Of a DNA stretch of 64,000 nt, positions 1 to 8,792 are shown in pieces. Position numbers and translations under genes: made by a program. The stretch spans positions 1-64,000 of the forward strand of contig JAFQQI010000113.1 of assembly GCA_017411305.1 (NCBI GenBank), in the 5' to 3' direction. Each line of letters starts with the position of its first letter. Position 1 is the stretch's first letter. The notes under the pieces are model-generated. The model had not been told where the DNA came from and ran no database searches. It saw only the letters and a program-made list of their open reading frames with translations. Origin of the DNA: Lachnospiraceae bacterium (lineage in GTDB: Bacteria; Bacillota; Clostridia; Lachnospirales; Lachnospiraceae).

Positions 1-1136
1 ATACAGGAAAAGGTGGAGTAGGAAAAACGAGTTTGGCAGCTGCAACAGCATGCAAAATAGCTAAGAACGGAAAAAAGGTTCTTGTGATGAGTACGGATCA
101 GGCACATAGTTTAGGGGATGCGTTTGATATGAAAATTGATAAAGAGCCAATGAAAATTGCGGAAAATTTGTATGCGATGGAAATAGATACTGTCTATGAA
201 AGTGACAAGAGCTGGGGAAATCTAAAAGATTACTTTAAACAACTGCTTACTATGAAAGGTGGAAGTGGAATAGAGGTAGAGGAGTTGTTAGTATTTCCGG
301 GGTTAGAAGAATTATTTTCTATGTTCAAAATTTTAGAAGTATATGAAAGTGGGAAATACGATACTATTATCGTAGATTGTGCACCTACGGGGGAGACGTT
401 GGCTCTGCTAAAATATCCGGAAAGATTGTCAGGAATGATAAATAAGGTATTGCCGATAAAGAGAGCAGGAGTAAAAACGGTAGGACCGGCAGTAGAAAGG
501 GTTATGAAAATTCCTATGCCCAAAGACAATGTATTTGATGATATTGAATACTTAATGGATAAAATGCAGCGGTTACAGAATTTATTGCTGAATAAGGAAG
601 TTGTAAGTCTGCGTGTTGTAACCACGCCTGAAAAGATTGTAATCAATGAAGCTAAACGAAACTTTACCTGCTTGTATTTGTATCATTATAATGTGGATGC
701 AATTATTGTAAATCATATTTATCCAGCAAAGGCAATGGAAGGGTATTTTAATAAATGGATAAAGCTACAAGAGGAGGCATTACAGGATATAAAAGAAAGT
801 TTTAGCGAAGTGCCTCGTTTTTACGTGGAACTGCAACAACAGGAACTGCGTACATTAGATGTGCTGGGAAAAGTTGGCGACACTATTTATGGAGAAATTA
901 ATCCGGATGATGTGTTATTCAAAAAGGAAATCTATAGTATCGACAATGAAAAGAACTGTCTTAAAATTTATTTGCCGTTTGCGGATAAAGGAGAATTAAG
1001 ATTAGAGCAGGATAAGAATGAGTTGATTGTAGGTGTGAAAAATGAGAGTCGAAAGTTCCCGATTCCATCTGAATTCACTAAAAAAGATATTGTAGGAGCT
1101 AAATTCGAGGAAGGATACTTGAATATTTTGTTTTAG
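1..1136 (+). CDS. ArsA/Get3-family ATPase with C-terminal HSP20-like domain (5' end outside window)
   Basis: The reading frame is open to the left edge (codons begin at base 3), so the true start is outside the window and about 378 residues are visible. The first residues form the deviant Walker A loop GKGGVGKT, typical of ArsA/Get3/MinD-type P-loop ATPases. The stretch DCAPTGETLALL matches the ArsA signature DTAPTGHTLR in modified form. The last ~70 residues (LPFADKGEL to GYLNILF) resemble the HSP20-like beta-sandwich found at the C terminus of many bacterial ArsA relatives. Such proteins are cytosolic ATP-driven switches; without ArsB or ArsD nearby there is no reason to infer arsenite transport, and the client is unknown. 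A terminator-like hairpin follows. Confidence 0.85.
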   Translation, partial: TGKGGVGKTSLAAATACKIAKNGKKVLVMSTDQAHSLGDAFDMKIDKEPMKIAENLYAMEIDTVYESDKSWGNLKDYFKQLLTMKGGSGIEVEELLVFPGLEELFSMFKILEVYESGKYDTIIVDCAPTGETLALLKYPERLSGMINKVLPIKRAGVKTVGPAVERVMKIPMPKDNVFDDIEYLMDKMQRLQNLLLNKEVVSLRVVTTPEKIVINEAKRNFTCLYLYHYNVDAIIVNHIYPAKAMEGYFNKWIKLQEEALQDIKESFSEVPRFYVELQQQELRTLDVLGKVGDTIYGEINPDDVLFKKEIYSIDNEKNCLKIYLPFADKGELRLEQDKNELIVGVKNESRKFPIPSEFTKKDIVGAKFEEGYLNILF

Positions 1137-1237
1137 TGTCTTGAGATTGAAAGAGTTCTTAAAAACTCGCACCACTGGTACGAGAAATTGGCTGAAAAAA
1201 TAATACTGTTATAAAGGAATTTAAAGATAATAATGAT

Positions 1238-1286
1238 GAGAGAGGGCGAGACATTTATGATGGGTACTTGCTCTTTCTCATTTTTA
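1238..1286 (+). terminator. Rho-independent terminator after the ArsA-like gene
   Basis: GAGAGAGGGCGAG (1238-1250) pairs with CTTGCTCTTTCTC (1267-1279) over 13 positions including G-T wobbles, and ATTTTTATT follows. It lies between the ATPase gene and the toxin-antitoxin operon. Confidence 0.6.
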
Positions 1287-1401
1287 TTGTGAATAGATAG
1301 GGATATTTTGAATATAATAATCGTAAAGCAAAACAATGACAAATGCTTTACAAAGAATAGGACGCATGATAAAATTAAATTACAGAAAAGGAGTGATGAT
1401 T

Positions 1402-1662
1402 ATGGCACAGGCAATGATTAACTTTCGTATGGATGAAGAATTGAAGAAAAACATGGAAGAAACATGTAAAGATTTAGGATTAAGCATGACAACTGCATTT
1501 ACGATATTTGCAAAAAAGATGACTAGAGAAAAAAGAATTCCTTTTGACGTATCGGTAGATCCATTTTATTCTGAAAGTAATATGGCATATTTGAAAAAGG
1601 TAGTAGAAGATATTGAATCTGGGAAAGCGGTTCTTGCTGAGCACGAATTGATTGAGGACTAA
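1402..1662 (+). CDS. RelB/DinJ-family antitoxin
   Basis: This 86-residue protein opens with a ribbon-helix-helix-like segment (AMINFRMDEELKKNMEE, then LGLSMTTAFTIFAKKM) characteristic of RelB/DinJ antitoxins. The family binds its own promoter through the N-terminal RHH and wraps the toxin with its acidic C-terminal tail. An upstream in-frame start at 1336 exists, but AAAAGGAG at 1386-1393 sits eight bases before the ATG at 1402, which therefore looks like the real start. The toxin gene begins four bases after the stop, so the two are surely co-transcribed. Conventional YoeB toxins are more often paired with Phd/YefM antitoxins, so this is a mixed pair. Confidence 0.88.
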   Translation: MAQAMINFRMDEELKKNMEETCKDLGLSMTTAFTIFAKKMTREKRIPFDVSVDPFYSESNMAYLKKVVEDIESGKAVLAEHELIED

Positions 1663-1665
1663 TGT

Positions 1666-1926
1666 ATGAAGATACTCTGGGATGAGCGAGCTTGGGAAGA
1701 ATACCTTGAATGGCAAAACCAAGACAAAAAGACCTTAAAACGAATTAATATGCTTATTAAAGATATACAAAGGGAATGCTATGGTGGCATTGGGAAGCCG
1801 GAGCCGCTGAAAAATAATCTGAGCGGTTGGTGGAGCAGGCGAATCGATGATGCGAATCGAATTGTCTACAAAGAAAAAGACGGAGCTGTTATCATAGCGT
1901 CATGTAAAGGGCACTATGAAGATTGA
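1666..1926 (+). CDS. yoeB: YoeB/Txe-type mRNA interferase toxin
   Basis: At 86 residues the protein is the usual YoeB size and is close to the E. coli family member along its length (KPEPLK, LSG-W-SRRI, R-VY). The residues known to matter for ribosome-dependent mRNA cleavage in E. coli YoeB are at the same positions: Glu46, Arg65, His83 and Tyr84. It should therefore be catalytically competent and needs the antitoxin encoded immediately upstream. The start codon lies four bases after the antitoxin stop, which suggests coupled translation. Autoregulation by the complex is expected from the family but I did not identify a convincing operator. Confidence 0.92.
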   Translation: MKILWDERAWEEYLEWQNQDKKTLKRINMLIKDIQRECYGGIGKPEPLKNNLSGWWSRRIDDANRIVYKEKDGAVIIASCKGHYED

Positions 1927-1935
1927 GTATGCTTT

Positions 1936-1978
1936 AAAGGGAGAAATTCTACAGGTGATTGGTGGGATTTCTCTTTTT
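1936..1978 (+). terminator. Terminator of the toxin-antitoxin operon
   Basis: AAAGGGAGAAAT (1936-1947) can pair with ATTTCTCTTTTT (1967-1978), so the T-rich run forms part of the 3' arm. It separates the toxin gene from the next transcription unit. Confidence 0.6.
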
Positions 1979-2029
1979 GTATTATATGCTTAATTGTGGG
2001 TGATTTTTGAATAGATACGGAGTATAAAG

Positions 2030-3031
2030 ATGGAAAAGCACTTTTTAGATGAAATATACACAGAAACTTTAGAATCAGTTATAGCTGAGAAAATGTTGAA
2101 AGAAAATGAGATTGAAGAATTTTTGAATGAACAGTTTACGGTAGAAAAAATCCAAAAATATTATAAAGAGGCTATCAATAAATTTCCTGAAGATACATAT
2201 AATTACTTTTTGAAAATATGTTCGGAAGAATATCATAAATCTCAAGCAGAAGCGCAAAATTATCAGAAACATTTGGATGGTATTTGGAAAAGGGGATTCG
2301 AATTATCGAATGCTATGTATTTGTTTGTTTTGGAGGAATTAGAATCCTACAGCAATCGGCTTGAAGCAGAGCATGGAGATGAACTTAAAGATAACAAGTA
2401 TAAATGTAAAGTTTTGCAAATGTTAGCAAATAGAAATTTACAAACATTTTCTGCGATACTCACACTGTTACAAAACGGATTTGCAGACCAGGCATATATG
2501 CTTTTTCGGAATATGTTTGAAAATAGAGTTGTAAGTCAATTCATACTACATAACAATGAGGAAGTTGCTAAACAATTTTATATAGGACAATTTGATGATT
2601 TTCATGAAAAAAACAAAAAAGATTATGAATGGGCAAGAGCTTCAGGAGCGTTTTCAGAAAAGGAATATATTACTTTCAAAAGATTTTATGATAAATGTAT
2701 GTTTGATAAATCGTATAGTGCTGTATGGTATAAGCAGTATCAATTGGCGTGTAAGTTGTTGCATACTACACCACAAGGAACGACAAGAACTCTAGCAGCT
2801 ATACCTAACGGGACTGAAATTTCTTTGGTAGGTCAAACACCATATGGGCTTAATTTGGCAGCGGAGCATTCTGCTATAATGCTAGAGGAAACAGTAAAGA
2901 ATTATTTATGCATGTTTCACGACCAAAGAAATCTGATGTTTGTGATAGTAATGCATAAATGGGTGGGATTAATACAAGAGGTTTATACAGAAATAGCAGA
3001 TTCGATTTCGGAAGAGATTAGAGAAAATTAA
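2030..3031 (+). CDS. DUF5677-like protein of unknown function
   Basis: A 333-residue, mainly helical, soluble protein with no signal peptide or membrane segment. The central part (about residues 95-180: LEELESYSNRLE, FSAILTLLQNGFADQAYMLFRNMFENRVV) resembles DUF5677 proteins, where a conserved R-x-x-(F/Y)-E helix recurs. That assignment is from pattern memory and needs a profile search. The next gene starts 14 bases downstream behind its own TTTGGAGG, so the two form a tight pair. Base composition is visibly AT-richer than the later housekeeping genes. DUF5677 genes occur in defence-island-like contexts, which, with the NTPase partner and adjacent toxin-antitoxin pair, suggests but does not show an anti-phage role. 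Confidence 0.6.
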   Translation: MEKHFLDEIYTETLESVIAEKMLKENEIEEFLNEQFTVEKIQKYYKEAINKFPEDTYNYFLKICSEEYHKSQAEAQNYQKHLDGIWKRGFELSNAMYLFVLEELESYSNRLEAEHGDELKDNKYKCKVLQMLANRNLQTFSAILTLLQNGFADQAYMLFRNMFENRVVSQFILHNNEEVAKQFYIGQFDDFHEKNKKDYEWARASGAFSEKEYITFKRFYDKCMFDKSYSAVWYKQYQLACKLLHTTPQGTTRTLAAIPNGTEISLVGQTPYGLNLAAEHSAIMLEETVKNYLCMFHDQRNLMFVIVMHKWVGLIQEVYTEIADSISEEIREN

Positions 3032-3045
3032 TTTGGAGGTAGTAT

Positions 3046-4692
3046 ATGAATGCTAATGGAATCATTAAGATTATGGAGCGAATAGACAAGTTGCCATACA
3101 AATGCATTTTGTTTGACGGCAAGTGGGGAATTGGAAAATCGTATGCAATCGAGGAAGCGGTAAAGGGAAAAGATAATGTATGTAAGATTTCTTTATTTGG
3201 TTTAGAAAACAGTCAGTACATATATCATGAAATTTTATTTCAGTTTTTGTTAAAGGATGGTTTAGGTGGAAGTATAGGTACAGGAGCAAAAAAAGTATTA
3301 GATGCGTGTGCCTCATTTTCTGATAAGATTGCTAAAGTTAAAGCTGCTGTTGATAGTGTGTTAGCAGAGCGTGAACTATTTTTAGCGATGACCAAGAAGT
3401 TTGAAGAATATCATATAATTATTTTGGATGACGTGGAAAGAATTAGTGATAGTGTGAATTTTCAGGAAGTATTGGGGATTGTAGAGGAACTTAAGAAATG
3501 TAATTATATAAAAGTTGTTTTGATTGCAAATAGTGAAGAATTGAATGAAGATAATAAGAAATTGTTGGAGAAATACTGTGAAAAGGTTATTGATAGAGAT
3601 TATAACATAACAGAGAAAGCAGATGAGATTAATTGGGCAAGTATGGGCATAGACGCTAGTTTTATAACAAATTTTCTTAGAAAACATTCGGTAAGCAATC
3701 TGAGAACATTGCAAAAAGCACAAAGTTTTTATGATGATGTAAAAGTGTTGTGTGCCGAGGTTGGGAATGAAGAATTTCAAGAAGAAATTAGATTGATATG
3801 TTATGCTATTGTTGTAGAGGATACAGATGCATTATATTATAGTTTAGAAAATTCAAAGAACAATGATGCTGTTTCAAAAGTTATGGTTGAAACAAGAAAT
3901 AGATTTGATAATCGTCTCTTGAATTATTTGAGAGAAATAAAATCATCGAGATCTCTAATAGACCTGATTTATAAATATTATATAAATGAGGCGAATATGG
4001 AAAAGGAAGAATTGGAAGCACAATTTAAACTTTTTTTAAAAGCAGGGAAAAAACCAAATTTCTATAAAACAGATGAAGAGATTAGTGAGGTTCTGGATGA
4101 GTGGAAAAATGAATTAGAAAATATTAGTACAATAGGTGCGTTGAATCACATAGTAGATGAGTATGTTTTGTGGAGTCAAACAATAGGCAGAGATTGTTCA
4201 GTTATTTTGGAAAAATACAAAGAAATGCTACATACTATGCTGTGGGATACAGTGCAAACAGGGGATGAGAATATTTTAAATTATAGTGGAGCAATGTTAG
4301 ATTTTTCTATAACAACGGATGTCATAAAAGAGCATTACAATGTTGAAATAGAGAAGTTAAGAAGAAAAATAATTGATTTATATATAGATTATTTAAAACA
4401 AAAATCTACGGATAAAGAAGCTTTCAATTATTCTTATAAGTTGAGGCAGTATTATGATAATGTTTATTATAAAGAGATTATAGATGAACAAATTGAAGAA
4501 TTGTTACTAAGAAGTTCATTCCCGGTCGATAACATGAATGAGAACAAGTATCATACTTGTTACAATATTTTGTCTGTATTATATAAACATGACAGAGATA
4601 TACTTTTGAAATATTGTGATAAATTGAATGAGCAATGTGATGGTATGGCGAAGCATAGAATTAAAAGGATTATGGAAGAGGTCATGAGATAA
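3046..4692 (+). CDS. KAP-like P-loop NTPase, large C-terminal helical region
   Basis: This 548-residue protein starts with GKWGIGKS (residues 25-32), a Walker A motif of the W-G-x-G-K-S/T form common in KAP-type NTPases. A Walker B with a double acidic pair (IIILDDVER, about 124-132) and a sensor-like strand ending in VLIANSEEL follow. The remaining ~350 residues are helical, rich in Lys/Glu/Tyr, and match nothing I recognise. No transmembrane segment is visible, unlike many KAP proteins. The start at 3046 follows GGAGG at a good distance. It is probably co-transcribed with the upstream DUF5677-like gene. ATP-dependent sensing or remodelling is the likely activity; substrate unknown. Confidence 0.65.
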   Translation: MNANGIIKIMERIDKLPYKCILFDGKWGIGKSYAIEEAVKGKDNVCKISLFGLENSQYIYHEILFQFLLKDGLGGSIGTGAKKVLDACASFSDKIAKVKAAVDSVLAERELFLAMTKKFEEYHIIILDDVERISDSVNFQEVLGIVEELKKCNYIKVVLIANSEELNEDNKKLLEKYCEKVIDRDYNITEKADEINWASMGIDASFITNFLRKHSVSNLRTLQKAQSFYDDVKVLCAEVGNEEFQEEIRLICYAIVVEDTDALYYSLENSKNNDAVSKVMVETRNRFDNRLLNYLREIKSSRSLIDLIYKYYINEANMEKEELEAQFKLFLKAGKKPNFYKTDEEISEVLDEWKNELENISTIGALNHIVDEYVLWSQTIGRDCSVILEKYKEMLHTMLWDTVQTGDENILNYSGAMLDFSITTDVIKEHYNVEIEKLRRKIIDLYIDYLKQKSTDKEAFNYSYKLRQYYDNVYYKEIIDEQIEELLLRSSFPVDNMNENKYHTCYNILSVLYKHDRDILLKYCDKLNEQCDGMAKHRIKRIMEEVMR

Positions 4693-5093
4693 ATAGAGAA
4701 TATGAGTACACTTTGAGTACAATAAAAGTGCGACTAAAAATAGACCTCAACAAAATCAGCAAATACTGCAGCGAAAATCACTAAAACCTCAACAAAATAA
4801 ACCTATATTATTCTTACATGAAACGAGTTTGAGTAGGAGAAAAACGCTTGGAATGCCCGAAAACACTGGATTTTTGGGAAGCGTGGTTGCAAAAAAGTGT
4901 TATCAATTTGTTATCAGAATAATTTGAATATGTAGATAGGAATGCCGCAGAGGAATCTGCGGCATTTGTTGTCAAATTATTATGTGAAAACATTTTATAT
5001 GATGGCGTTTGGTTCGAATAATGATATAATCAAAGATGCAGGTATAATTTTTATATTGTCATAAATTGCAAAGATGTAGGTGAGTGTATCCAA
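4693..5093. other. Non-coding interval with short repeats and a hairpin; possible junction of an inserted segment
   Basis: No gene is visible in these 401 bases. Just after the NTPase gene there are short direct repeats: TGAGTACA twice within 20 bases near 4702-4719, ACCTCAACAAAAT at 4744-4756 and 4786-4798, and GTTATCA twice around 4897-4917. Repeats of this sort flank recombination sites of mobile elements, but no integrase is in the window and no matching far end was found, so this is only a suspicion. The recurrent hairpin (copy 1) lies at 4941-4970. A TATAAT at 5025-5030 could be the -10 box of the exporter operon; no good -35 box accompanies it. Confidence 0.5.
4941..4970 (+). repeat. 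Dispersed hairpin element, copy 1
   Basis: AATGCCGCAGA (4941-4951), loop GGAA, then TCTGCGGCATT (4956-4966), a perfect 11-bp stem followed by TTGTT. Very similar copies lie at 8451, 9315 and 10776. Each is intergenic and downstream of a coding region, so it can act as a terminator, but the conserved stem sequence itself suggests a dispersed repeat. Confidence 0.85.
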
Positions 5094-6833
5094 ATGAAAT
5101 TCATATATCAAACTACCAAAGGTTATCGAGTACAATTTTTTATACTATTTTTAACAGTCATGTTCAGTACGATTACAGGGGCACTGTTCCCCTATGTGAT
5201 TGGAGAAATAGTAGATCAAATTTTTTATGTAAGACAGATGTCCGATTTTTTGTTCTACTTCTTTTTGTATGCAGGATTGTATTTATTAAATCAATGTTTG
5301 CATGGCGGACTAAACTATGTGTGGGCGCATTTAGAAGCATCGTATATAGTGAATGTACGAAAAATGTGCTTTACACATTTAATGAAACTCAAAGCAGCCG
5401 TGTGGACAAGCATGAAAAGCGGCGATGTTATGAAACGGATTATGGATGATACAGAGTGCTTTTTAGAGTTTGTCCATAGAAGTTTATTTTATGTCTTTGC
5501 TAATTTTGTGCAGCTGGCAATATCAATCGGATATTTGCTATATACCAATATCATATTGGGGATAGTGGCAATTGTTATGACACCGATTATGGCGTGGTCT
5601 ATTCGCTACTTTATGGAAAGATTGAAAGAACGGCATCAGAAAATGAATGAGCATAAAGGATTGGTTGATGCATGGATATTGGAAATGATGACAGGACTGT
5701 ATCAGTGGAAAATACTAAATGCTCATAAAAAAGTTGCTGATGATTATGAAGCGAAGACAGAGCAGATTATCAAAGAAGAGATTAAATTAGGGTATGACGA
5801 ACTGGAATCTGCCAATGTAAACGAGGCATTAACACTGATCGGACAATTAATCATTTATTGTATTGCTGCATTGGCTGTCTGCAAAGATCAGATTACGGTG
5901 GGACAATTTGTAGCATGCGCATCCTATTTTTCCACTTGTGCAGTATATTATAATGCCCTTGGGAAAAAACTGACGGCTATCAGTGGTAATTTGTCGGGGA
6001 TTAACCGAGTGGAAGAATTTATGTTATGGGAAGAAGAATGTGATACTCCAAGTGCAATTGAACATGAAATTGCAAAAGGAGATATTCTTTTTGATAAGAT
6101 ATCTTTTGGATATGGAGAAGAACTTGTACTAAAAGAGTTTCAACTTAAGGTGGAACATGGTGAAAAGTTGGCTTTTGTTGGAAGAAGCGGAGAGGGGAAA
6201 AGTACGCTTTTGCAGTTGATGTATCGTTTGTATGAACCGAATGAGGGGAGAATCTTGATAGATGGAATCCCGGTATCAAATTATACATTAACCTCATTAA
6301 GAAGTCAGGTTGCAGTGGTGCAGCAGGAAAACGGTTTGTTTCACGGAACACTTCGTCAAAATATCAGTTTATCGGATGATGTTTCGCAGGATGATAGGAT
6401 ATGGGATATTTTGGAGGGACTAAAACTAAAGGAACTTGTTTCAGAGTTTCCGGAGGGGCTTGATACCATCATCGGAAGCCATGGCCGTGAACTGTCCGGT
6501 GGACAGAAACAGCGGGTTGCGATTGCAAGATGTATATTTAGGCGACCGAGAATTTTATTATTAGATGAGGCAACATCAGCGTTGGATGAAGTGACAGAAG
6601 CAGCGGTTAATCAGTATATTTATGAGCAGTTACCTGATACCACCATATTGTCTGTAGCACATCGTTTTTCTACAGTATTGTCAGCTGAAAAAATCATTGT
6701 GATTGAAAGGGGACATGTTTCAGCAATTGGTAAACATGAGCGGCTGATGAATGAAAGTTCATTGTACCGGACTTTATATGCGGAATACGAAGATACTGTT
6801 TCGCATCAGGAAGGGGAGGCACAAGATGAATAG
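5094..6833 (+). CDS. ABC exporter half-transporter 1 (permease fused to ATPase)
   Basis: A 579-residue type IV ABC exporter subunit. The N-terminal half (about 1-300) has roughly six hydrophobic spans. The C-terminal ATPase carries Walker A GRSGEGKST (about 363-371), signature LSGGQKQR (about 467), Walker B ILLLDEATSALD with the catalytic Glu, and the H-loop SVAHRFST. No C39 peptidase domain is present. The next gene overlaps its stop codon and encodes a second half-transporter, so the working unit is probably a heterodimer. Substrate (peptide, drug or lipid) cannot be told from sequence. The initiating ATG at 5094 has only a weak AGGTGAG upstream. Confidence 0.9.
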   Translation: MKFIYQTTKGYRVQFFILFLTVMFSTITGALFPYVIGEIVDQIFYVRQMSDFLFYFFLYAGLYLLNQCLHGGLNYVWAHLEASYIVNVRKMCFTHLMKLKAAVWTSMKSGDVMKRIMDDTECFLEFVHRSLFYVFANFVQLAISIGYLLYTNIILGIVAIVMTPIMAWSIRYFMERLKERHQKMNEHKGLVDAWILEMMTGLYQWKILNAHKKVADDYEAKTEQIIKEEIKLGYDELESANVNEALTLIGQLIIYCIAALAVCKDQITVGQFVACASYFSTCAVYYNALGKKLTAISGNLSGINRVEEFMLWEEECDTPSAIEHEIAKGDILFDKISFGYGEELVLKEFQLKVEHGEKLAFVGRSGEGKSTLLQLMYRLYEPNEGRILIDGIPVSNYTLTSLRSQVAVVQQENGLFHGTLRQNISLSDDVSQDDRIWDILEGLKLKELVSEFPEGLDTIIGSHGRELSGGQKQRVAIARCIFRRPRILLLDEATSALDEVTEAAVNQYIYEQLPDTTILSVAHRFSTVLSAEKIIVIERGHVSAIGKHERLMNESSLYRTLYAEYEDTVSHQEGEAQDE

Positions 6834-8433
6834 CTGTGTATCAATGAAAACATATAGAAGTAAAATAATAGGATATATTTTGCTTCAATTTGTAAAAGCG
6901 GGTCTTATTTTGCTACCACCTTATTGTTATTTACTCTTTTTGCAGGAAGTAATTACAAATCGTAGATTGGAATTATTGATTATTGTCATTTTGATGTACA
7001 TACTGGTATTTGTGACCAAAGCATTTGTATCTGTTTGGATAAAATATGTATATAATCAGATATTTCCGCGAATGAGGGCGGAAGCAAAGAAAACGGTTAT
7101 GCAGAGGTTAATAGAGCTTGATATAAAAGAACTAAAGTCCTACTCAGCAGGAGAGTTAAGAGAACGCGTACACAGAGATACGGAAGTTGCAGTTCTCTAC
7201 TTTGAAAAGCGGATTGAAGTAGTTATTTCTATTATCAGTCTGATGATTACCACAGGAATTTTGCTCTATTTGAATGTGATTTTGGCTGTGATTAGTTTTC
7301 TTACAATACCGCTATCGTTTTATATTACCAAATTTATTAAAGCTAAGAGCAACAAGCAGTATGAACGAAGAAGGAAAATCATGGGTGAATACAATGACTT
7401 TATGATTCACAATATGTTTTTTTGGAAAGAAGTAAAGTCGAACTGTCAAGAGAAAGCGCAGCAAAAAGAGTTTGATTTACTATGGAAGGACTTGGGGGAT
7501 GCTTTTTTGAAGTCTCATATCTTTTGGTTCTTAAATCGTACCTTCTTGGCCTTTAAAGATGAGTTTTTAACAAAAATGGGCTTGTATCTTTTAGGCGGAA
7601 TTCTTGTTATTGAGGAAATGGCAACGGTGCCCACGTTACTGACATTCATGGAGTATTATAAAGATTATGTGAATGGTTTGCTTTCGGTTTCGGATATTGT
7701 GGTTAAGCGAGGAGAGCAAGAGGAAGCTGTAAAGAGAATTCATGAAATAATGAGTCTGCCGATTCGGGAAAATGATTATGGATTAGAGAAATTTGAAAGT
7801 GTGATGTTAAAGGATGTGACTTTTTCTTATGATGAGGAAGCACCGCTTGTATTGGATGGTATTAATATGAGTATCGCTAGAGGAGAGAAAGTAGTTCTTC
7901 TGGGAGAAAGTGGTTGTGGTAAAAGTACGATTATCAAACTTTTAGCAGGTTATGAGGAAGTTAATCAGGGAGAAATTCTCTGGAATGGTAAGCCTATGGA
8001 TAAGATTTTCAAGCAGGATATTTATCAAAAAGTAGGATTTATCATGCAAGAGTCCAATTTATTTAATCTGAGCATAAGGGAAAATCTTTTGTTCGGTAAA
8101 GCAGATGCAAGTGAAGAAGAACTAAGGGATGCATGCAATAGAGCTAATATCATGGAATTTATAGATGGTCTTGCTAAGGGATTTGACACAATTATCGGTG
8201 AGAATGGGATACGTTTATCAGGTGGTCAACGACAACGGCTAGTCATAGCGCGACTTTTTTTACATAATCCGGAAGTGATTATATTCGATGAAGCGACTTC
8301 GGCGTTGGATTATCAGAATGAAAGCGAAATACTGAATTTACTTATGGAACAGGATATATCAGAAAGAACATTTATTATGGTAACTCATCGTGGAACATCT
8401 ATATCACGTTGTGACCGGGTGATACAAATGTAA
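6826..8433 (+). CDS. ABC exporter half-transporter 2
   Basis: A 535-residue partner of the preceding protein with the same architecture: about six membrane spans, then an ATPase with Walker A GESGCGKST (about 360-368), signature LSGGQRQR (about 464), Walker B VIIFDEATSALD and switch MVTHRGTS. Both half-transporters keep the catalytic Glu, so neither ATP site is obviously degenerate. The ATG at 6826 overlaps the upstream stop (ATGAATAG) and is preceded by AGGGGAGG, which fixes the start and implies translational coupling; a longer in-frame start at 6751 is unlikely. The hairpin at 8451 closes the unit. Confidence 0.9.
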   Translation: MNSCVSMKTYRSKIIGYILLQFVKAGLILLPPYCYLLFLQEVITNRRLELLIIVILMYILVFVTKAFVSVWIKYVYNQIFPRMRAEAKKTVMQRLIELDIKELKSYSAGELRERVHRDTEVAVLYFEKRIEVVISIISLMITTGILLYLNVILAVISFLTIPLSFYITKFIKAKSNKQYERRRKIMGEYNDFMIHNMFFWKEVKSNCQEKAQQKEFDLLWKDLGDAFLKSHIFWFLNRTFLAFKDEFLTKMGLYLLGGILVIEEMATVPTLLTFMEYYKDYVNGLLSVSDIVVKRGEQEEAVKRIHEIMSLPIRENDYGLEKFESVMLKDVTFSYDEEAPLVLDGINMSIARGEKVVLLGESGCGKSTIIKLLAGYEEVNQGEILWNGKPMDKIFKQDIYQKVGFIMQESNLFNLSIRENLLFGKADASEEELRDACNRANIMEFIDGLAKGFDTIIGENGIRLSGGQRQRLVIARLFLHNPEVIIFDEATSALDYQNESEILNLLMEQDISERTFIMVTHRGTSISRCDRVIQM

Positions 8434-8450
8434 ATATTTATCTGATAGTA

Positions 8451-8480
8451 AATGCCGCAGAGCGTATCTGCGGCATTTGT
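8451..8480 (+). repeat. Dispersed hairpin element, copy 2
   Basis: AATGCCGCAGA (8451-8461), five-base loop, TCTGCGGCATT (8467-8477), then TTGTT. The stem is identical to copies 1 and 4. It follows the exporter operon by 17 bases and probably terminates it. Confidence 0.85.
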
Positions 8481-8634
8481 TGCATATCTATGCTTATATG
8501 AAAAGTAAAATAATTGATAAAAGTGTAAGTTTGCATGATTGCGGATATGGTATAATTAATAAAAGCAAGAAAAGTCGGGTTGTTGCTCTGAATATGTATT
8601 ATAATATCGATGAAGACAAGGAAGGGAGAGGCTC

Positions 8635-8733
8635 ATGAACATATGGAAAGAGCGCATTCGTAATGCGATAGAGTACATAGAACAAAATCTTGCTGATAAA
8701 ATTATAGTAAAAGATATAGCAGAAAAAGCTTAG
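8635..8733 (+). pseudogene. Truncated AraC-family HTH remnant
   Basis: From the ATG at 8635 (preceded by GAAGGGAGAGG) 32 codons can be read before TAG at 8731. The peptide (IRNAIEYIEQNLADKI, then VKDIAEKA) is the first part of an AraC-type DNA-binding domain and parallels the N terminus of the regulator at 9454 (QDSIDYIEDNI, then AKELSERAGFS). The recognition helices are missing. Downstream lies a GyrI-like effector domain in its own frame, the usual C-terminal partner in this regulator class. The simplest reading is that an internal deletion plus a stop split a former regulator. TATAAT at 8551-8556 may be the -10 box. Confidence 0.7.
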
Positions 8734-8792
8734 TGAGAAGAAATAATTAGAACCGTGGAAACATTTGATAATTAATGCTGGGAGGTATTGTT

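Noticed and set aside
1-1136. Arsenic-resistance operon
   Set aside because: Only an ArsA-like ATPase is seen; no ArsB, ArsD, ArsR or ArsC nearby, and ArsA/Get3-type ATPases with HSP20-like tails have other roles.
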